A stretch of 42,544 nt of DNA from positions 1-42,544 of the forward strand of contig NZ_AUKX01000043.1 in NCBI RefSeq assembly GCF_000424985.1. Direction: 5' to 3'. Below, one piece after another: positions 29,438-37,921 of this stretch (the stretch's first letter is position 1; every line of letters starts with the position of its first letter). The position numbers were made by a program, and so were the translations under genes. The notes under the pieces are model-generated. The model did no database searches and was not told the origin of the DNA. It worked only from the letters and a program-made list of their open reading frames with translations. This DNA is from Arenibacter latericius DSM 15913. Lineage in GTDB: Bacteria > Bacteroidota > Bacteroidia > Flavobacteriales > Flavobacteriaceae.

Positions 29438-31375
29438 ATGAAATTTCAAAATCACCCCTTAAGAGCTGCATTAAGCTGTATTTTCCTTTTCCTATTTTTT
29501 TCTTGTAGCAATGACTTACTAGATGAAACGGACAGTCTACAAGCTATACAATATCAAGCAAAGACCTCCCAAACCACCACATTAACTCCAATACAAGACG
29601 TTTATTTGCAAGGCAGTAGTAGGTATAACTCTTCTATAATTCGTCTAGAAGAAAATAACCGCACTGGCTACCTAATGTTCGATCTTAGTAAAATTGAAGG
29701 AGAAATCACCTCGGCCAACTTGGAATTTACTATTAGTTCGGACCCAGGTTATGGTACTATCGAAGTCTATCTGGGTAATACAACAGATTGGACAGAATCT
29801 AATCTTACCAGTCAAAATAAGCCTAATCCTGATGTTTTTTTAGGGAGCATTAATAAATCCTATCCTTTAGGAAGCAAAGAAAAGATCTCTCTAAAAGTAG
29901 AGTCGATTGACACTAAAAAAACATCCCTTATTCTTAAACATAAAAATGGGAACGACTTAGCATTATCCTCTAGAACTACATCTTCATCTCCAAAATTAAC
30001 CGTTACTTATAGCAGCTCATCAACTACTGCACCTGAAGCAAGTAAACCAGCTGCGCCTGTTGTCAAAGGGTACTATGTAACCGTAAATGGAAAAGCTACT
30101 AACAACGGATTATCCGAAAGCAACGCCTGGAGCTTAGAGCATGCATTTAAAGTAGCGAAAGCTGGAGATGTTGTTTACGTTAAGGCAGGGAATTATGGTT
30201 CTCTAAATTTAAGAGTGAATGGAAATGGAACCGCGAGTAACCCTATTAAGTTTATTGGTTATACTAGAACCCCAGGAGACCTAACAAGCAACCAAGGATC
30301 TACTTTTAAAAAGGGTGATAAGTTAAACCCTTTTGAAATGCCAATGATAAAAGGCTACTCTACAACCTCAGGCATTGGCTTAGATACAAGAGCGAGAAAC
30401 TATATTCATATCATTAACTTTCAGATTACCGATTATAAAATTGGTGTATTATCTACAGGCCATAATGCTTTGTTTAAAAATGTTATTGTAGCTAACAACG
30501 GAGAACAAAATCATAATAGAATCCAAGGTGGGAGAGGTTTCCAAATTTATGGCGACTATAACGTAATTGAAGATTGTGTTTCACTAAATTCTAATGGAGA
30601 AGGTATTAATCTTAAAGGAAGTAAAAATTCTAAGGTACTATATACCAGTGTATATTCATTAAACCAACTTAACCCTACCGGATATTACATAGCAGTAACT
30701 CACGGAGGCACTGAGAACATCATAGAAAACTGTGTTGTATACAGAGACATAAACGCAGATTTACATCAAGGACATGGATATGTTTTAAAAGATCTGGCTA
30801 CCAATAATATTATCCGAAATTCTGTTGCTCACAATACTGGTATAGAAGTTAACTTTTCAGGTGTTCATTCTAATACTTTCGAAAACATGAGTATCTATGG
30901 TAATTTTTCAACTAAAAGGAATCAATATACTTCATGTATAAGAATTGCAAATGGTGCACATGATAACACCTTTAGGAATATCAAAATTACCGATTCTAGG
31001 TATGCCATAAACTTTATAGACTATAATGATGGTTATGTAGGACCAGGTGGAGATAGAGATCAACAAGCTGGAGGTCATAATAATAAATTCATAAATTTGA
31101 CAGTTGATAAGGCTCAAAACATTATAGGTGCTACGTCAACTGTAGTTGGAGCAAAAGCAACTGTTAATAACAACTCGTTTACTAACTGTACGTTTAAGAA
31201 TATTACGGGCTCTCCCATATTTACCTATATGACTATGAATAACACAAAATTTAGCAACTGTGTTTTTCAAAATATTCCTAATAGGAATTTAATTGTTACT
31301 TATAAAGGAGGTAGGTTTAATTCATCATCATTTCTTTCCTCCACTTATTTAAATGTGGGATTCTCTCCCAAATAA
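29438..31375 (+). CDS. Surface lipoprotein, CBM96/DNRLRE-like module plus beta-helix B
   Basis: The 645 aa lipoprotein has lipid Cys23 (LFLFFSC) followed by SNDLLDETD. Residues about 42-191 are a DNRLRE/CBM96-like domain very similar to that of the protein at 21481 (shared TGYLMFDLSKIEGEITSAN). A Ser/Thr/Pro/Ala linker (192-210) leads into a right-handed beta-helix of a different type from 211: YYVTVNGKATNNGLSESNAW, then AGDVVYVKAGNYG, then many parallel-helix turns. Conserved blocks are LHQGHGYVLKD, TGIEVNFSGVHSNTFEN and DYNDGYVGPGGDRD. The opening resembles PL6/PL9-like and other parallel beta-helix polysaccharide enzymes, but I cannot assign a family. Conserved His, Asp and Glu residues in those blocks are candidates for an active site or metal site. 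Transcribed alone. Confidence 0.88.
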   Translation: MKFQNHPLRAALSCIFLFLFFSCSNDLLDETDSLQAIQYQAKTSQTTTLTPIQDVYLQGSSRYNSSIIRLEENNRTGYLMFDLSKIEGEITSANLEFTISSDPGYGTIEVYLGNTTDWTESNLTSQNKPNPDVFLGSINKSYPLGSKEKISLKVESIDTKKTSLILKHKNGNDLALSSRTTSSSPKLTVTYSSSSTTAPEASKPAAPVVKGYYVTVNGKATNNGLSESNAWSLEHAFKVAKAGDVVYVKAGNYGSLNLRVNGNGTASNPIKFIGYTRTPGDLTSNQGSTFKKGDKLNPFEMPMIKGYSTTSGIGLDTRARNYIHIINFQITDYKIGVLSTGHNALFKNVIVANNGEQNHNRIQGGRGFQIYGDYNVIEDCVSLNSNGEGINLKGSKNSKVLYTSVYSLNQLNPTGYYIAVTHGGTENIIENCVVYRDINADLHQGHGYVLKDLATNNIIRNSVAHNTGIEVNFSGVHSNTFENMSIYGNFSTKRNQYTSCIRIANGAHDNTFRNIKITDSRYAINFIDYNDGYVGPGGDRDQQAGGHNNKFINLTVDKAQNIIGATSTVVGAKATVNNNSFTNCTFKNITGSPIFTYMTMNNTKFSNCVFQNIPNRNLIVTYKGGRFNSSSFLSSTYLNVGFSPK

Positions 31376-32193
31376 GTTTAAGATTTAATTAAATTGTACT
31401 GATTTTCGGTATTTCTGCCTTATACATGCCCAATTTTACCGGTAAATAAGTAGGCGGAATACCGAAAAACTCAGTTTGTATCAATATCACGACTGAAATA
31501 TGCATATGAAAATTTTTATTTTTTAATAGGGATTTTGATAGCGGAAAATTACCTGTAAGCCAAGTCTTGTTAGAACATTCCGAAATCTTATTAAATATTT
31601 TATCAATAAAGCTTCTGCCCTATTAAACTTCATAATAAAAGCATCTGGCCCTTTATTTTTAGGTTTACAGACTTATAATTTTGATTTTTACCAATCCTAA
31701 TTAAGGTGATGTCTTACTCTTCACCTTCTAGCTTTTTCAACCTATTTATTAATTATTACATTATTCTATTTTCTGCTTAATAGGATGCCTTTACAAGTGG
31801 TAGTGTCATTGGTTATTGAAGACTATTATAATTGTCCAAAAAGGCCATGAAATTTAGAGTTTATATTTAGAATAAGTATACGACATATATCTTATATATT
31901 ATACTCCTAGGCTTGTTAAGGATAAAGTGACTCCTAAAACCTAGCAATAAAATGTGTATTACCTCTACCTTAATTATATAAGGATCAAAAATTGTATTTC
32001 TACCTTTTAATTTATACGAATCCTCTAACGCACTTAGGTATTATGTAAAAGCTATGGAAACCTATCTGCAAATCTTATGTATGTTAAAGGCAATGTTTAA
32101 TTCTATCTTTATAATAATTCTTATCATCTATTTTGTCAATTCTCTTAAATGTTGAAGCAATATAACTCCATATACCATTCTAAGTGTCAATTT
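31376..32193 (+). other. Intergenic region between the two helix-B lipoprotein genes
   Basis: AT-rich, with only a terminator near its start and no credible gene on either strand. The regulatory site of the next gene begins at 32194. Confidence 0.5.
31403..31468 (+). terminator. Large hairpin after lipoprotein 29438
   Basis: TTTTCGGTATT (31403-31413) pairs with AATACCGAAAA (31458-31468). The loop contains the 12-base palindrome TTTACCGGTAAA (31435-31446), giving a two-level structure 28 bases after the stop. The T-run after it is poor, so efficiency is uncertain. Confidence 0.55.
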
Positions 32194-32256
32194 GTGCATT
32201 TCGTCGAAAAAATTGGCATTTCATCAGATAATTTATAAAAAACAGATAATATTGCA
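32194..32256 (+). promoter_or_regulatory. Direct-repeat regulatory site and -7-like element of lipoprotein 32299
   Basis: The 14-mer GTGCATTTCGTCGA (32194-32207) is followed by GGCATTTCATCAG (32215-32227), a direct repeat with a 20-base period. TAATATTGCA (32247-32256) starts 47 bases after the start of the first TTCGTCGA core, the same distance as in the promoters at 21234 and 29196. The leader to the start codon is only about 40 bases. Confidence 0.6.
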
Positions 32257-32298
32257 CCGATTTAAACGTTATAGAATTTCCCAAAATCTTAATTACTT

Positions 32299-34050
32299 AT
32301 GACCCGTCACCCCCACCTACTTACAAAACTAGTCCTATTTAGTTTTGTTATACTCTTAGGTTATTCCTGTAACAAGGATTCCGATCTCTTAGCAGAATAT
32401 GTCGTGAATGACACAGATTCTCTAGTTCCTAATGATGTTGTAGTAACATTACTAAACAGCCCTATAGTAATAAACCCTCTAAGCAAGGCATCTATTAAAG
32501 ATCCTAAAAGTATACTTATAACCCATGTCACCCCACCAAAAATGGGTACCGCTATAGTTAATAGCGACAACACTATAACCTATACACCGGATGAAAACAA
32601 AAGCGGTACAGACGCTTTTGATTACTCAGCTACCGTTACAAAACCAGATAAGACCGTCTCAACTGAAACCGGTAATATTACAGTGAACGTTGCTGAAGCA
32701 GACAAAACCCCCACTCCTACTGAAACTGATACTGAGGCTAATATTTATTATGTTACCACCGAAGGTAAAAACTCTAATTCCGGAACCACAGAAGAAGATG
32801 GATGGAGTATTCAACATGCTTTTTCCACAGCACAAGCCGGTGATATAATTTATATAAAAGCTGGTAATTACGGAGCCTTAACCCTATCAGCATCTAATTC
32901 AGGAACAGCCGATAAACCTATAAAATTTATAGGATATACTACAAAGCCCAAGGATCTTGTAAGCAATGAAGGATCATCGTTTAAATATGGTGATAAAATA
33001 GATTCTAGTAAAATGCCACTCATTAAAGGAAAATCCTTTTTATCGGGTACAGGGCTAGATCTTAGACAAAGTCATATAGTAATCGAAAACCTTCAAATCT
33101 CAGATTATCTAATAGGTGTTAATACCAGAGGAAAACATACGGTTTTAAAAAACGTAATTGTAGCTAATAATGGTGAACAAAGAAATAACTCTGTTCAAGG
33201 TGGTAGAGGGTTTCACATTTACGGAGATTACACCACTATAAAGAATAGTTTTTCTTTAAATTCTAATGGAGAAGGCATTAATATTAAAGGTGCCAACCAT
33301 TGTATAATTTCTCACACGCAAGTTTATTCAGTTAATATAGCCAACCCTGGTGGGTATTATATTGCTATAACTCATGGAGGAAGCAATAATATTATTGATA
33401 ATTGTACTGTATATCGAGATAAGGATGCTAACCTACATCAAGGACATGGTTACGTATTAAAAGACATGGCAACCAACAATATCATAAGAAACTCAAAAGC
33501 GTATAATACAGGTATTGAAGTTAATTTTTCGGGAGTACATTCAAATACTTTTGAAAACATTAATATTTATGGAAATTTCTCTACCAACAAACTTCAATTT
33601 TCATCATGTATCAGAATAATCAATGGTGCTCATGATAATGTGTTTAAGGATATCTATATTGAGGATACACGTTATGCCTTTAACTTTCATGATTTTAACG
33701 ATGGTTATGTGGGGCCTGACGGAGATAGGGATGAATTAGCTGGTGGACATAATAATAAGTTCATTAATATAGAGGTTAACAAAGGTCAAAACATAATTGG
33801 TGCTACTTCACCAGTAGTAGGAACAAAAGCAACTTCTAAGAACAATACTTTTGTTGATTGTACTTTTAGAAATATTACCGGTTCTCCTATATTCAGCTAT
33901 ATGAATATGACTAATACAACTTTTACTGACTGCATATTCGAAAATATACCTAATACATCATTAATAGTCAGTTATAAAGGCGGAATATTTACTGCAAATT
34001 TTGAATCACCAACATTCAAAAATGTTAATTTCCCTGACCCCACAAAATAA
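32299..34050 (+). CDS. Surface lipoprotein, Ig-like module plus beta-helix B
   Basis: The 583 aa lipoprotein has lipid Cys24 (GYSC) followed by NKDSD, as in the protein at 18091. Residues about 42-131 are the same Ig-like module (NTITYTPDENKSGTDAFDYS), roughly 60% identical to that of 18091. After the seam ADKTPTPTETD comes beta-helix B (about 149-583), homologous to that of 29438 and conserved in the blocks LHQGHGYVLKD, TGIEVNFSGVHSNTFEN, FNDGYVGPDGDRD and AGGHNNKFIN. The two B helices have diverged far more than the two A helices. The gene is monocistronic and ends about 200 bases before a strong terminator. Probable surface glycan-binding or glycan-processing protein. Confidence 0.88.
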   Translation: MTRHPHLLTKLVLFSFVILLGYSCNKDSDLLAEYVVNDTDSLVPNDVVVTLLNSPIVINPLSKASIKDPKSILITHVTPPKMGTAIVNSDNTITYTPDENKSGTDAFDYSATVTKPDKTVSTETGNITVNVAEADKTPTPTETDTEANIYYVTTEGKNSNSGTTEEDGWSIQHAFSTAQAGDIIYIKAGNYGALTLSASNSGTADKPIKFIGYTTKPKDLVSNEGSSFKYGDKIDSSKMPLIKGKSFLSGTGLDLRQSHIVIENLQISDYLIGVNTRGKHTVLKNVIVANNGEQRNNSVQGGRGFHIYGDYTTIKNSFSLNSNGEGINIKGANHCIISHTQVYSVNIANPGGYYIAITHGGSNNIIDNCTVYRDKDANLHQGHGYVLKDMATNNIIRNSKAYNTGIEVNFSGVHSNTFENINIYGNFSTNKLQFSSCIRIINGAHDNVFKDIYIEDTRYAFNFHDFNDGYVGPDGDRDELAGGHNNKFINIEVNKGQNIIGATSPVVGTKATSKNNTFVDCTFRNITGSPIFSYMNMTNTTFTDCIFENIPNTSLIVSYKGGIFTANFESPTFKNVNFPDPTK

Positions 34051-34255
34051 AAAGATACCAGCATTCATTGATTTAAATGCATTAAGTTGTTGTTTATTCG
34101 ATACTATCATGCATGCTATTGGAGTAAAGGCCACTTTGTAGAACAAAATAAAAAGATTTCCAATTAGGGTAATACGCTTCAGCTCACCTTTTTTATCAAA
34201 GACAATATTTTAAAATTGTAAGCAATAATTTTTGAATTATTATTCCTAAAATGAC

Positions 34256-34282
34256 AAAACATCGACCCTTGGTCGATGTTTT
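34256..34282 (+). terminator. Strong intrinsic terminator
   Basis: AAAACATCGACC pairs perfectly with GGTCGATGTTTT around a CTT loop. It separates the lipoprotein gene from the second assembly operon. It contains CATCGA by chance of the stem and is not a copy of the regulatory repeat. Confidence 0.85.
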
Positions 34283-34305
34283 CATTATTTAGAAGTAATA
34301 ATTTA

Positions 34306-34333
34306 TTGCCTCCTATTTATTCGTATATATTTG
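34306..34333 (+). promoter_or_regulatory. Consensus Bacteroidota promoter for the second assembly operon
   Basis: TTG (34306-34308), 17 bases, then TATATTTG (34326-34333), an exact match to the TAnnTTTG -7 element. It lies 54 bases before the wzx start and directly after a terminator. The TTCRTCGA repeat is absent, so this operon looks constitutive or otherwise regulated. Confidence 0.75.
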
Positions 34334-34387
34334 ATTTATTACAAAACATAATATCAAAAAAGGCTTAGCATCATAGTACGTAACCTT

Positions 34388-35716
34388 ATGACGAAAATCA
34401 TTGATAAACTTGATACCTTAAGGAAGAATGCAGGTTTTAAAAAGTATTTAAAAAACACATCATGGCTTTTCGGGGGAAATTTAGTAAACATCTTCGCTTC
34501 GTTATTTGTAGGTGTTTGGGTAGCCAGATATTTAGGGCCTGAAAACTTAGGGATTCTTAGTTATGCTCAAAGCTTTACCGCTCTTTTTCTTGCATTTTCC
34601 ACATTAGGACTAACACGTATTTTAGCTAGAGATCTCGTTAAAGATCCAAATGATAAATATGTATTGTTGGGGACAAGTTTTATATTACAGACCATTGGCT
34701 CTATTATCCTAATGGCCTTATTATTGACTACTCTCTTTTTAACAAGCGACGATAAGTTTTTAAATAAGATTATCATTATCCTAGGATCGGTCACGTTTGT
34801 TCAAAGTTTCAGCGTAATTGATGTTTATTTTCAAAGTATTGTAAAAAGTAAATCAATGGTGTTAGTAGGGGTAATTTCCCTAATAATTTCCTCTTTGTTG
34901 AAAGTAATTCTTATCCTATTAGAGGCCCCCCTAATCCATTTTGTATATGTTACCGCAATAGATTCAATTACACTTGCTATAGGGCAAATTTATTTTTACA
35001 AAAAAAATAAGGAGTCAATTCTAAAATGGAGCTTCTCCCTATCTAAGGCAAAGCAATTATTACGTGATAGTTGGCCATTGATTTTAAGCACGATTATAGT
35101 GTCAATTTATATGAAGATAGATCAGGTTATGCTTAAGGAAATGATAAACAACCAAGCCGTTGGACAATATGCTGCCGCTGCAAGGTTAAGTGAATCTTGG
35201 TATTTTATCCCATCCATAATCTCAAGCTCGCTATTTCCAGCAATTGTCAATGCCAAGAAAATTAATGAAGACCTCTATTATGATAGAATTCAAAACCTAT
35301 ATGATTTAATGGTATGGTTATCTGTCGCCATTGCATTGCCTATGACTTTTTTAAGTAATTGGATTGTAAATCTACTTTATGGAAGTGAATATTATCAAGC
35401 GGGAACAGTATTAAGTATCCATATTTGGGCAGGAGTATTTGTGTTTCTAGGGGTCTCACGAGGAGGATGGATTATTAATGAAAACTTACAGCGTTTTTCT
35501 AGCTTATATTTAGGTATAGGAATGATAGCCAATGTAGTATTAAATTACATATTGATTCCTATTAATGGAGTTATAGGTGCTGCTATTGCTACTTTGGCAT
35601 CCCAATCTATTTCTGTATTATTTGCCCCATTTTTCTTTAAACAAACAAGAATATGTACTTATATGATGCTAAAATCATTGTTTTTTGTTTCCCTTTTTAA
35701 AAAAATAAAGTCATGA
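34388..35716 (+). CDS. wzx: Wzx-type polysaccharide flippase (second assembly operon)
   Basis: MOP-superfamily membrane protein of 442 residues with 12-14 hydrophobic helices. The N-terminus NTSWLFGGNLVNIFASLFVGVW followed by ARYLGPENLGILSYAQSF is a classical Wzx/RfbX signature. It is only distantly related to the flippase at 23871, so it is a separate system rather than a recent copy. First gene of a seven-gene unit; the stop overlaps the next start by four bases. Predicted to flip a second lipid-linked repeat unit, or the same unit with altered decoration. Confidence 0.92.
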   Translation: MTKIIDKLDTLRKNAGFKKYLKNTSWLFGGNLVNIFASLFVGVWVARYLGPENLGILSYAQSFTALFLAFSTLGLTRILARDLVKDPNDKYVLLGTSFILQTIGSIILMALLLTTLFLTSDDKFLNKIIIILGSVTFVQSFSVIDVYFQSIVKSKSMVLVGVISLIISSLLKVILILLEAPLIHFVYVTAIDSITLAIGQIYFYKKNKESILKWSFSLSKAKQLLRDSWPLILSTIIVSIYMKIDQVMLKEMINNQAVGQYAAAARLSESWYFIPSIISSSLFPAIVNAKKINEDLYYDRIQNLYDLMVWLSVAIALPMTFLSNWIVNLLYGSEYYQAGTVLSIHIWAGVFVFLGVSRGGWIINENLQRFSSLYLGIGMIANVVLNYILIPINGVIGAAIATLASQSISVLFAPFFFKQTRICTYMMLKSLFFVSLFKKIKS

Positions 35717-37086
35717 TTCCCCATATAAAACAATTAATATTAAAAGGTTTTTCTGAAAACCCTATATTTTTAAAACTTCATAACTTTCTATTAGCTAATA
35801 GGGACAATAAAATAACTGATAATATTAAATCGGAAATATTAGCTTTAGAGCAACTTTCTACAGAGCAGGTAAAAAGTCTTAATGAAAAAGAATTTAAAAA
35901 AATTCTAAGACACGCCTATACAACAACACCATATTACAAAACTTTATTTGACAAGTACAATATAGATACTACTAACTGGAGTAATTACCGTGAAATTCCA
36001 GTACTTAACAAATCAATAATAAAAGATCACGGAAAAGACCTTATCAGCTCCAATTACGACATAAAGTTCTTAGGTAAAAGATTTACAGGGGGAAGTACCG
36101 GCCAACCGATGGAGTTTTACACAGAAAAAAGAGGAGGTTTAAGGGATAATGCGCATCATTGGTATCTATATCATTTAATTGGTTATAAACCAGGTGAAAT
36201 TATACTTGGATTCTATGGCCGTCAGGTTTCTGAAAAATACACGGACAAAAATATATATTGGAACAAAACCATAGGTGATAATGTCTTTGGCGATTACGTT
36301 TTTTCTTTATTTTATCTAAACGATCAAACAGCACCATACTACGTAGAAAAAATAATAGCACTTAGGCCAACTATTTTGCGTGGATACCCTTCATTTCTAA
36401 ATTCGTTGGCTACATATATCCTATCTAACAATATTAGGTTAGTTTTAAATATTAAGGGAGTTGTACTTACGGCTGAGCTTTGCTCCGATATTCAACGAGA
36501 AAACATAGAACAAGCATTCGGATGTAAAGTATACTTAGAGTATGGACATAAAGAAATTAGTGTTTTCTGTCACTCAACAGCAACGAGTTACAAATACTTC
36601 TCTGCTCCTCTTTATTGTTATTTAGAGGTTTTAAACGACGATGGTACCGAAACCCCTATTGGGCAAGTAGGAAGAATAGTTACAACTGGATTCTGTAATT
36701 ATGGCATGCCTTTCATACGTTACGACACTGCCGACTTGGGAAGAGTGTCCTCTAGGAATGGAGGTGTCGTAACCCTAAGTGAAATAATGGGCCGCTCCCA
36801 AGATTACTTAATTGATAAGAATAATGAAAAGATTAATTTAATTGCAACTATTTATAGATATAAAATTGATGCATTTAAAAGAATAAAAAGATGGCAAATA
36901 AAACAAAATGTACCAGGGAAAATAGAGATTTTAATTATCCCTGATACACAATTTTCTAAAGATGATGAGCTGGAAATATTAAATACAGTAGAATTATTCA
37001 AGAAATTTATAGTGGAGTTCCATTATGTGGACGATATACCTAAATCCAAAATAGGGAAGCATCTTGCCGTGCTTCAAAATATTTAA
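35713..37086 (+). CDS. CapK/PaaK-like adenylate-forming enzyme
   Basis: The 457 aa protein resembles phenylacetate-CoA ligase and the capsule-locus protein CapK. The AMP-binding phosphate loop is RFTGGSTGQPMEFYT (123-137). Later motifs are LEYGHKE, GRIVTTGFCNYGMPFIRYDTAD and GRSQDYLIDKNNEKIN, all typical of the family. Members activate a carboxylic acid as an acyl-adenylate and often pass it to CoA. In a polysaccharide operon this may supply an unusual acyl or aminoacyl substituent, with one of the two acyltransferases here as a partner. The true substrate is unknown. It is translationally coupled to wzx by an ATGA overlap. Confidence 0.85.
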   Translation: MIPHIKQLILKGFSENPIFLKLHNFLLANRDNKITDNIKSEILALEQLSTEQVKSLNEKEFKKILRHAYTTTPYYKTLFDKYNIDTTNWSNYREIPVLNKSIIKDHGKDLISSNYDIKFLGKRFTGGSTGQPMEFYTEKRGGLRDNAHHWYLYHLIGYKPGEIILGFYGRQVSEKYTDKNIYWNKTIGDNVFGDYVFSLFYLNDQTAPYYVEKIIALRPTILRGYPSFLNSLATYILSNNIRLVLNIKGVVLTAELCSDIQRENIEQAFGCKVYLEYGHKEISVFCHSTATSYKYFSAPLYCYLEVLNDDGTETPIGQVGRIVTTGFCNYGMPFIRYDTADLGRVSSRNGGVVTLSEIMGRSQDYLIDKNNEKINLIATIYRYKIDAFKRIKRWQIKQNVPGKIEILIIPDTQFSKDDELEILNTVELFKKFIVEFHYVDDIPKSKIGKHLAVLQNI

Positions 37087-37207
37087 TAGAATGGAAGTCT
37101 ATTTTATTACTTCTATATAGGATAATCTAGCTTAATGAACTCGCTCTAGCACTATTACAATGCAAACCTAAAATCTCATTAGTTCGTTAAAGACTAATCA
37201 ATATAGA

Positions 37208-37921
37208 ATGACCGCCTTAAAATCAATCTTACTAAAATCTACATTTGTTATTAGAATTTCCCAATTCTATATACAACGTAAGTTAAAAAGAAATAAGAAT
37301 ATTAGTTTTGGTAAAAATGTATTCATTACTCTTTCAAACAAATATGAGGGTAACAATAAGCTAAATGATAATTGTTTACTGTCAGGTTCCAAGATTGGGT
37401 ATGGTTCTTACATAGGTTCAAATTGTAATATTACCAAAACTAAAATTGGAAGATTCACTTCAATTGGACCAAAAGTAAGCTGCATTTTTGGCAAGCATCC
37501 ATCAAATACCTTTGTGAGTACGCATCCCGCCTTCTTTTCTACTAGTAAGCAAGCTGGCTTTACTTATGTTAACCAACAATTATTTGAAGAGTTTGAAAAG
37601 CCAGTGGATGAAGATGGTAAATATTCAATTTCTATAGGCAATGATGTATGGATTGGGGAAGGTGTTTCAATCTTGGATGGAGTTTGTATTGGTGATGGTG
37701 CAATAGTTGCAGCCAATGCCTTAGTCGTTAAAGATGTACCTCCATACACCATCGTAGGAGGAGTACCTGCTAAACCAATAAAAAAACGATTTTCTAACGA
37801 TGAAATCGCCTTTTTACTAGAATTTAAATGGTGGGATAAAGATATAAGTTGGATTAAAGCAAATGCAGCCCAATTTATAGATATTACAAAATTTTATAAA
37901 AAATATAAAAATGAAAAGTAA
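37208..37921 (+). CDS. Left-handed beta-helix acyltransferase (CatB/WcaF type)
   Basis: The 237 aa hexapeptide-repeat transferase likely O- or N-acetylates a sugar of the repeat unit. Seen: repeats near IGYGSYIGSNCNITKTKIG (about 63-81), an active-site-like histidine region HPSNTFVSTHPAFF (97-110), and the terminal coil IGNDVWIGEGVSILDGVCIGDGAIVAANALV with VGGVPAKPIKKRF. This arrangement is typical of xenobiotic/antibiotic-type acetyltransferases used in polysaccharide loci. Size matches the family. It starts 121 bases after capK and its end overlaps the next gene by 11 bases. Confidence 0.88.
   Translation: MTALKSILLKSTFVIRISQFYIQRKLKRNKNISFGKNVFITLSNKYEGNNKLNDNCLLSGSKIGYGSYIGSNCNITKTKIGRFTSIGPKVSCIFGKHPSNTFVSTHPAFFSTSKQAGFTYVNQQLFEEFEKPVDEDGKYSISIGNDVWIGEGVSILDGVCIGDGAIVAANALVVKDVPPYTIVGGVPAKPIKKRFSNDEIAFLLEFKWWDKDISWIKANAAQFIDITKFYKKYKNEK

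Larger units (their letters stand above)
34051..34387 (+). other. Terminator-promoter junction before the second assembly operon
   Basis: The 337-base gap holds the terminator at 34256-34282 and, right after it, a consensus promoter at 34306-34333. I see no small gene. Confidence 0.7.

Noticed and set aside
17780-32256. The repeated 14-mer as a CRISPR or invertible-element site
   Set aside because: Only three exact copies, kilobases apart, always the same orientation upstream of a gene and no recombinase or cas gene in the window.
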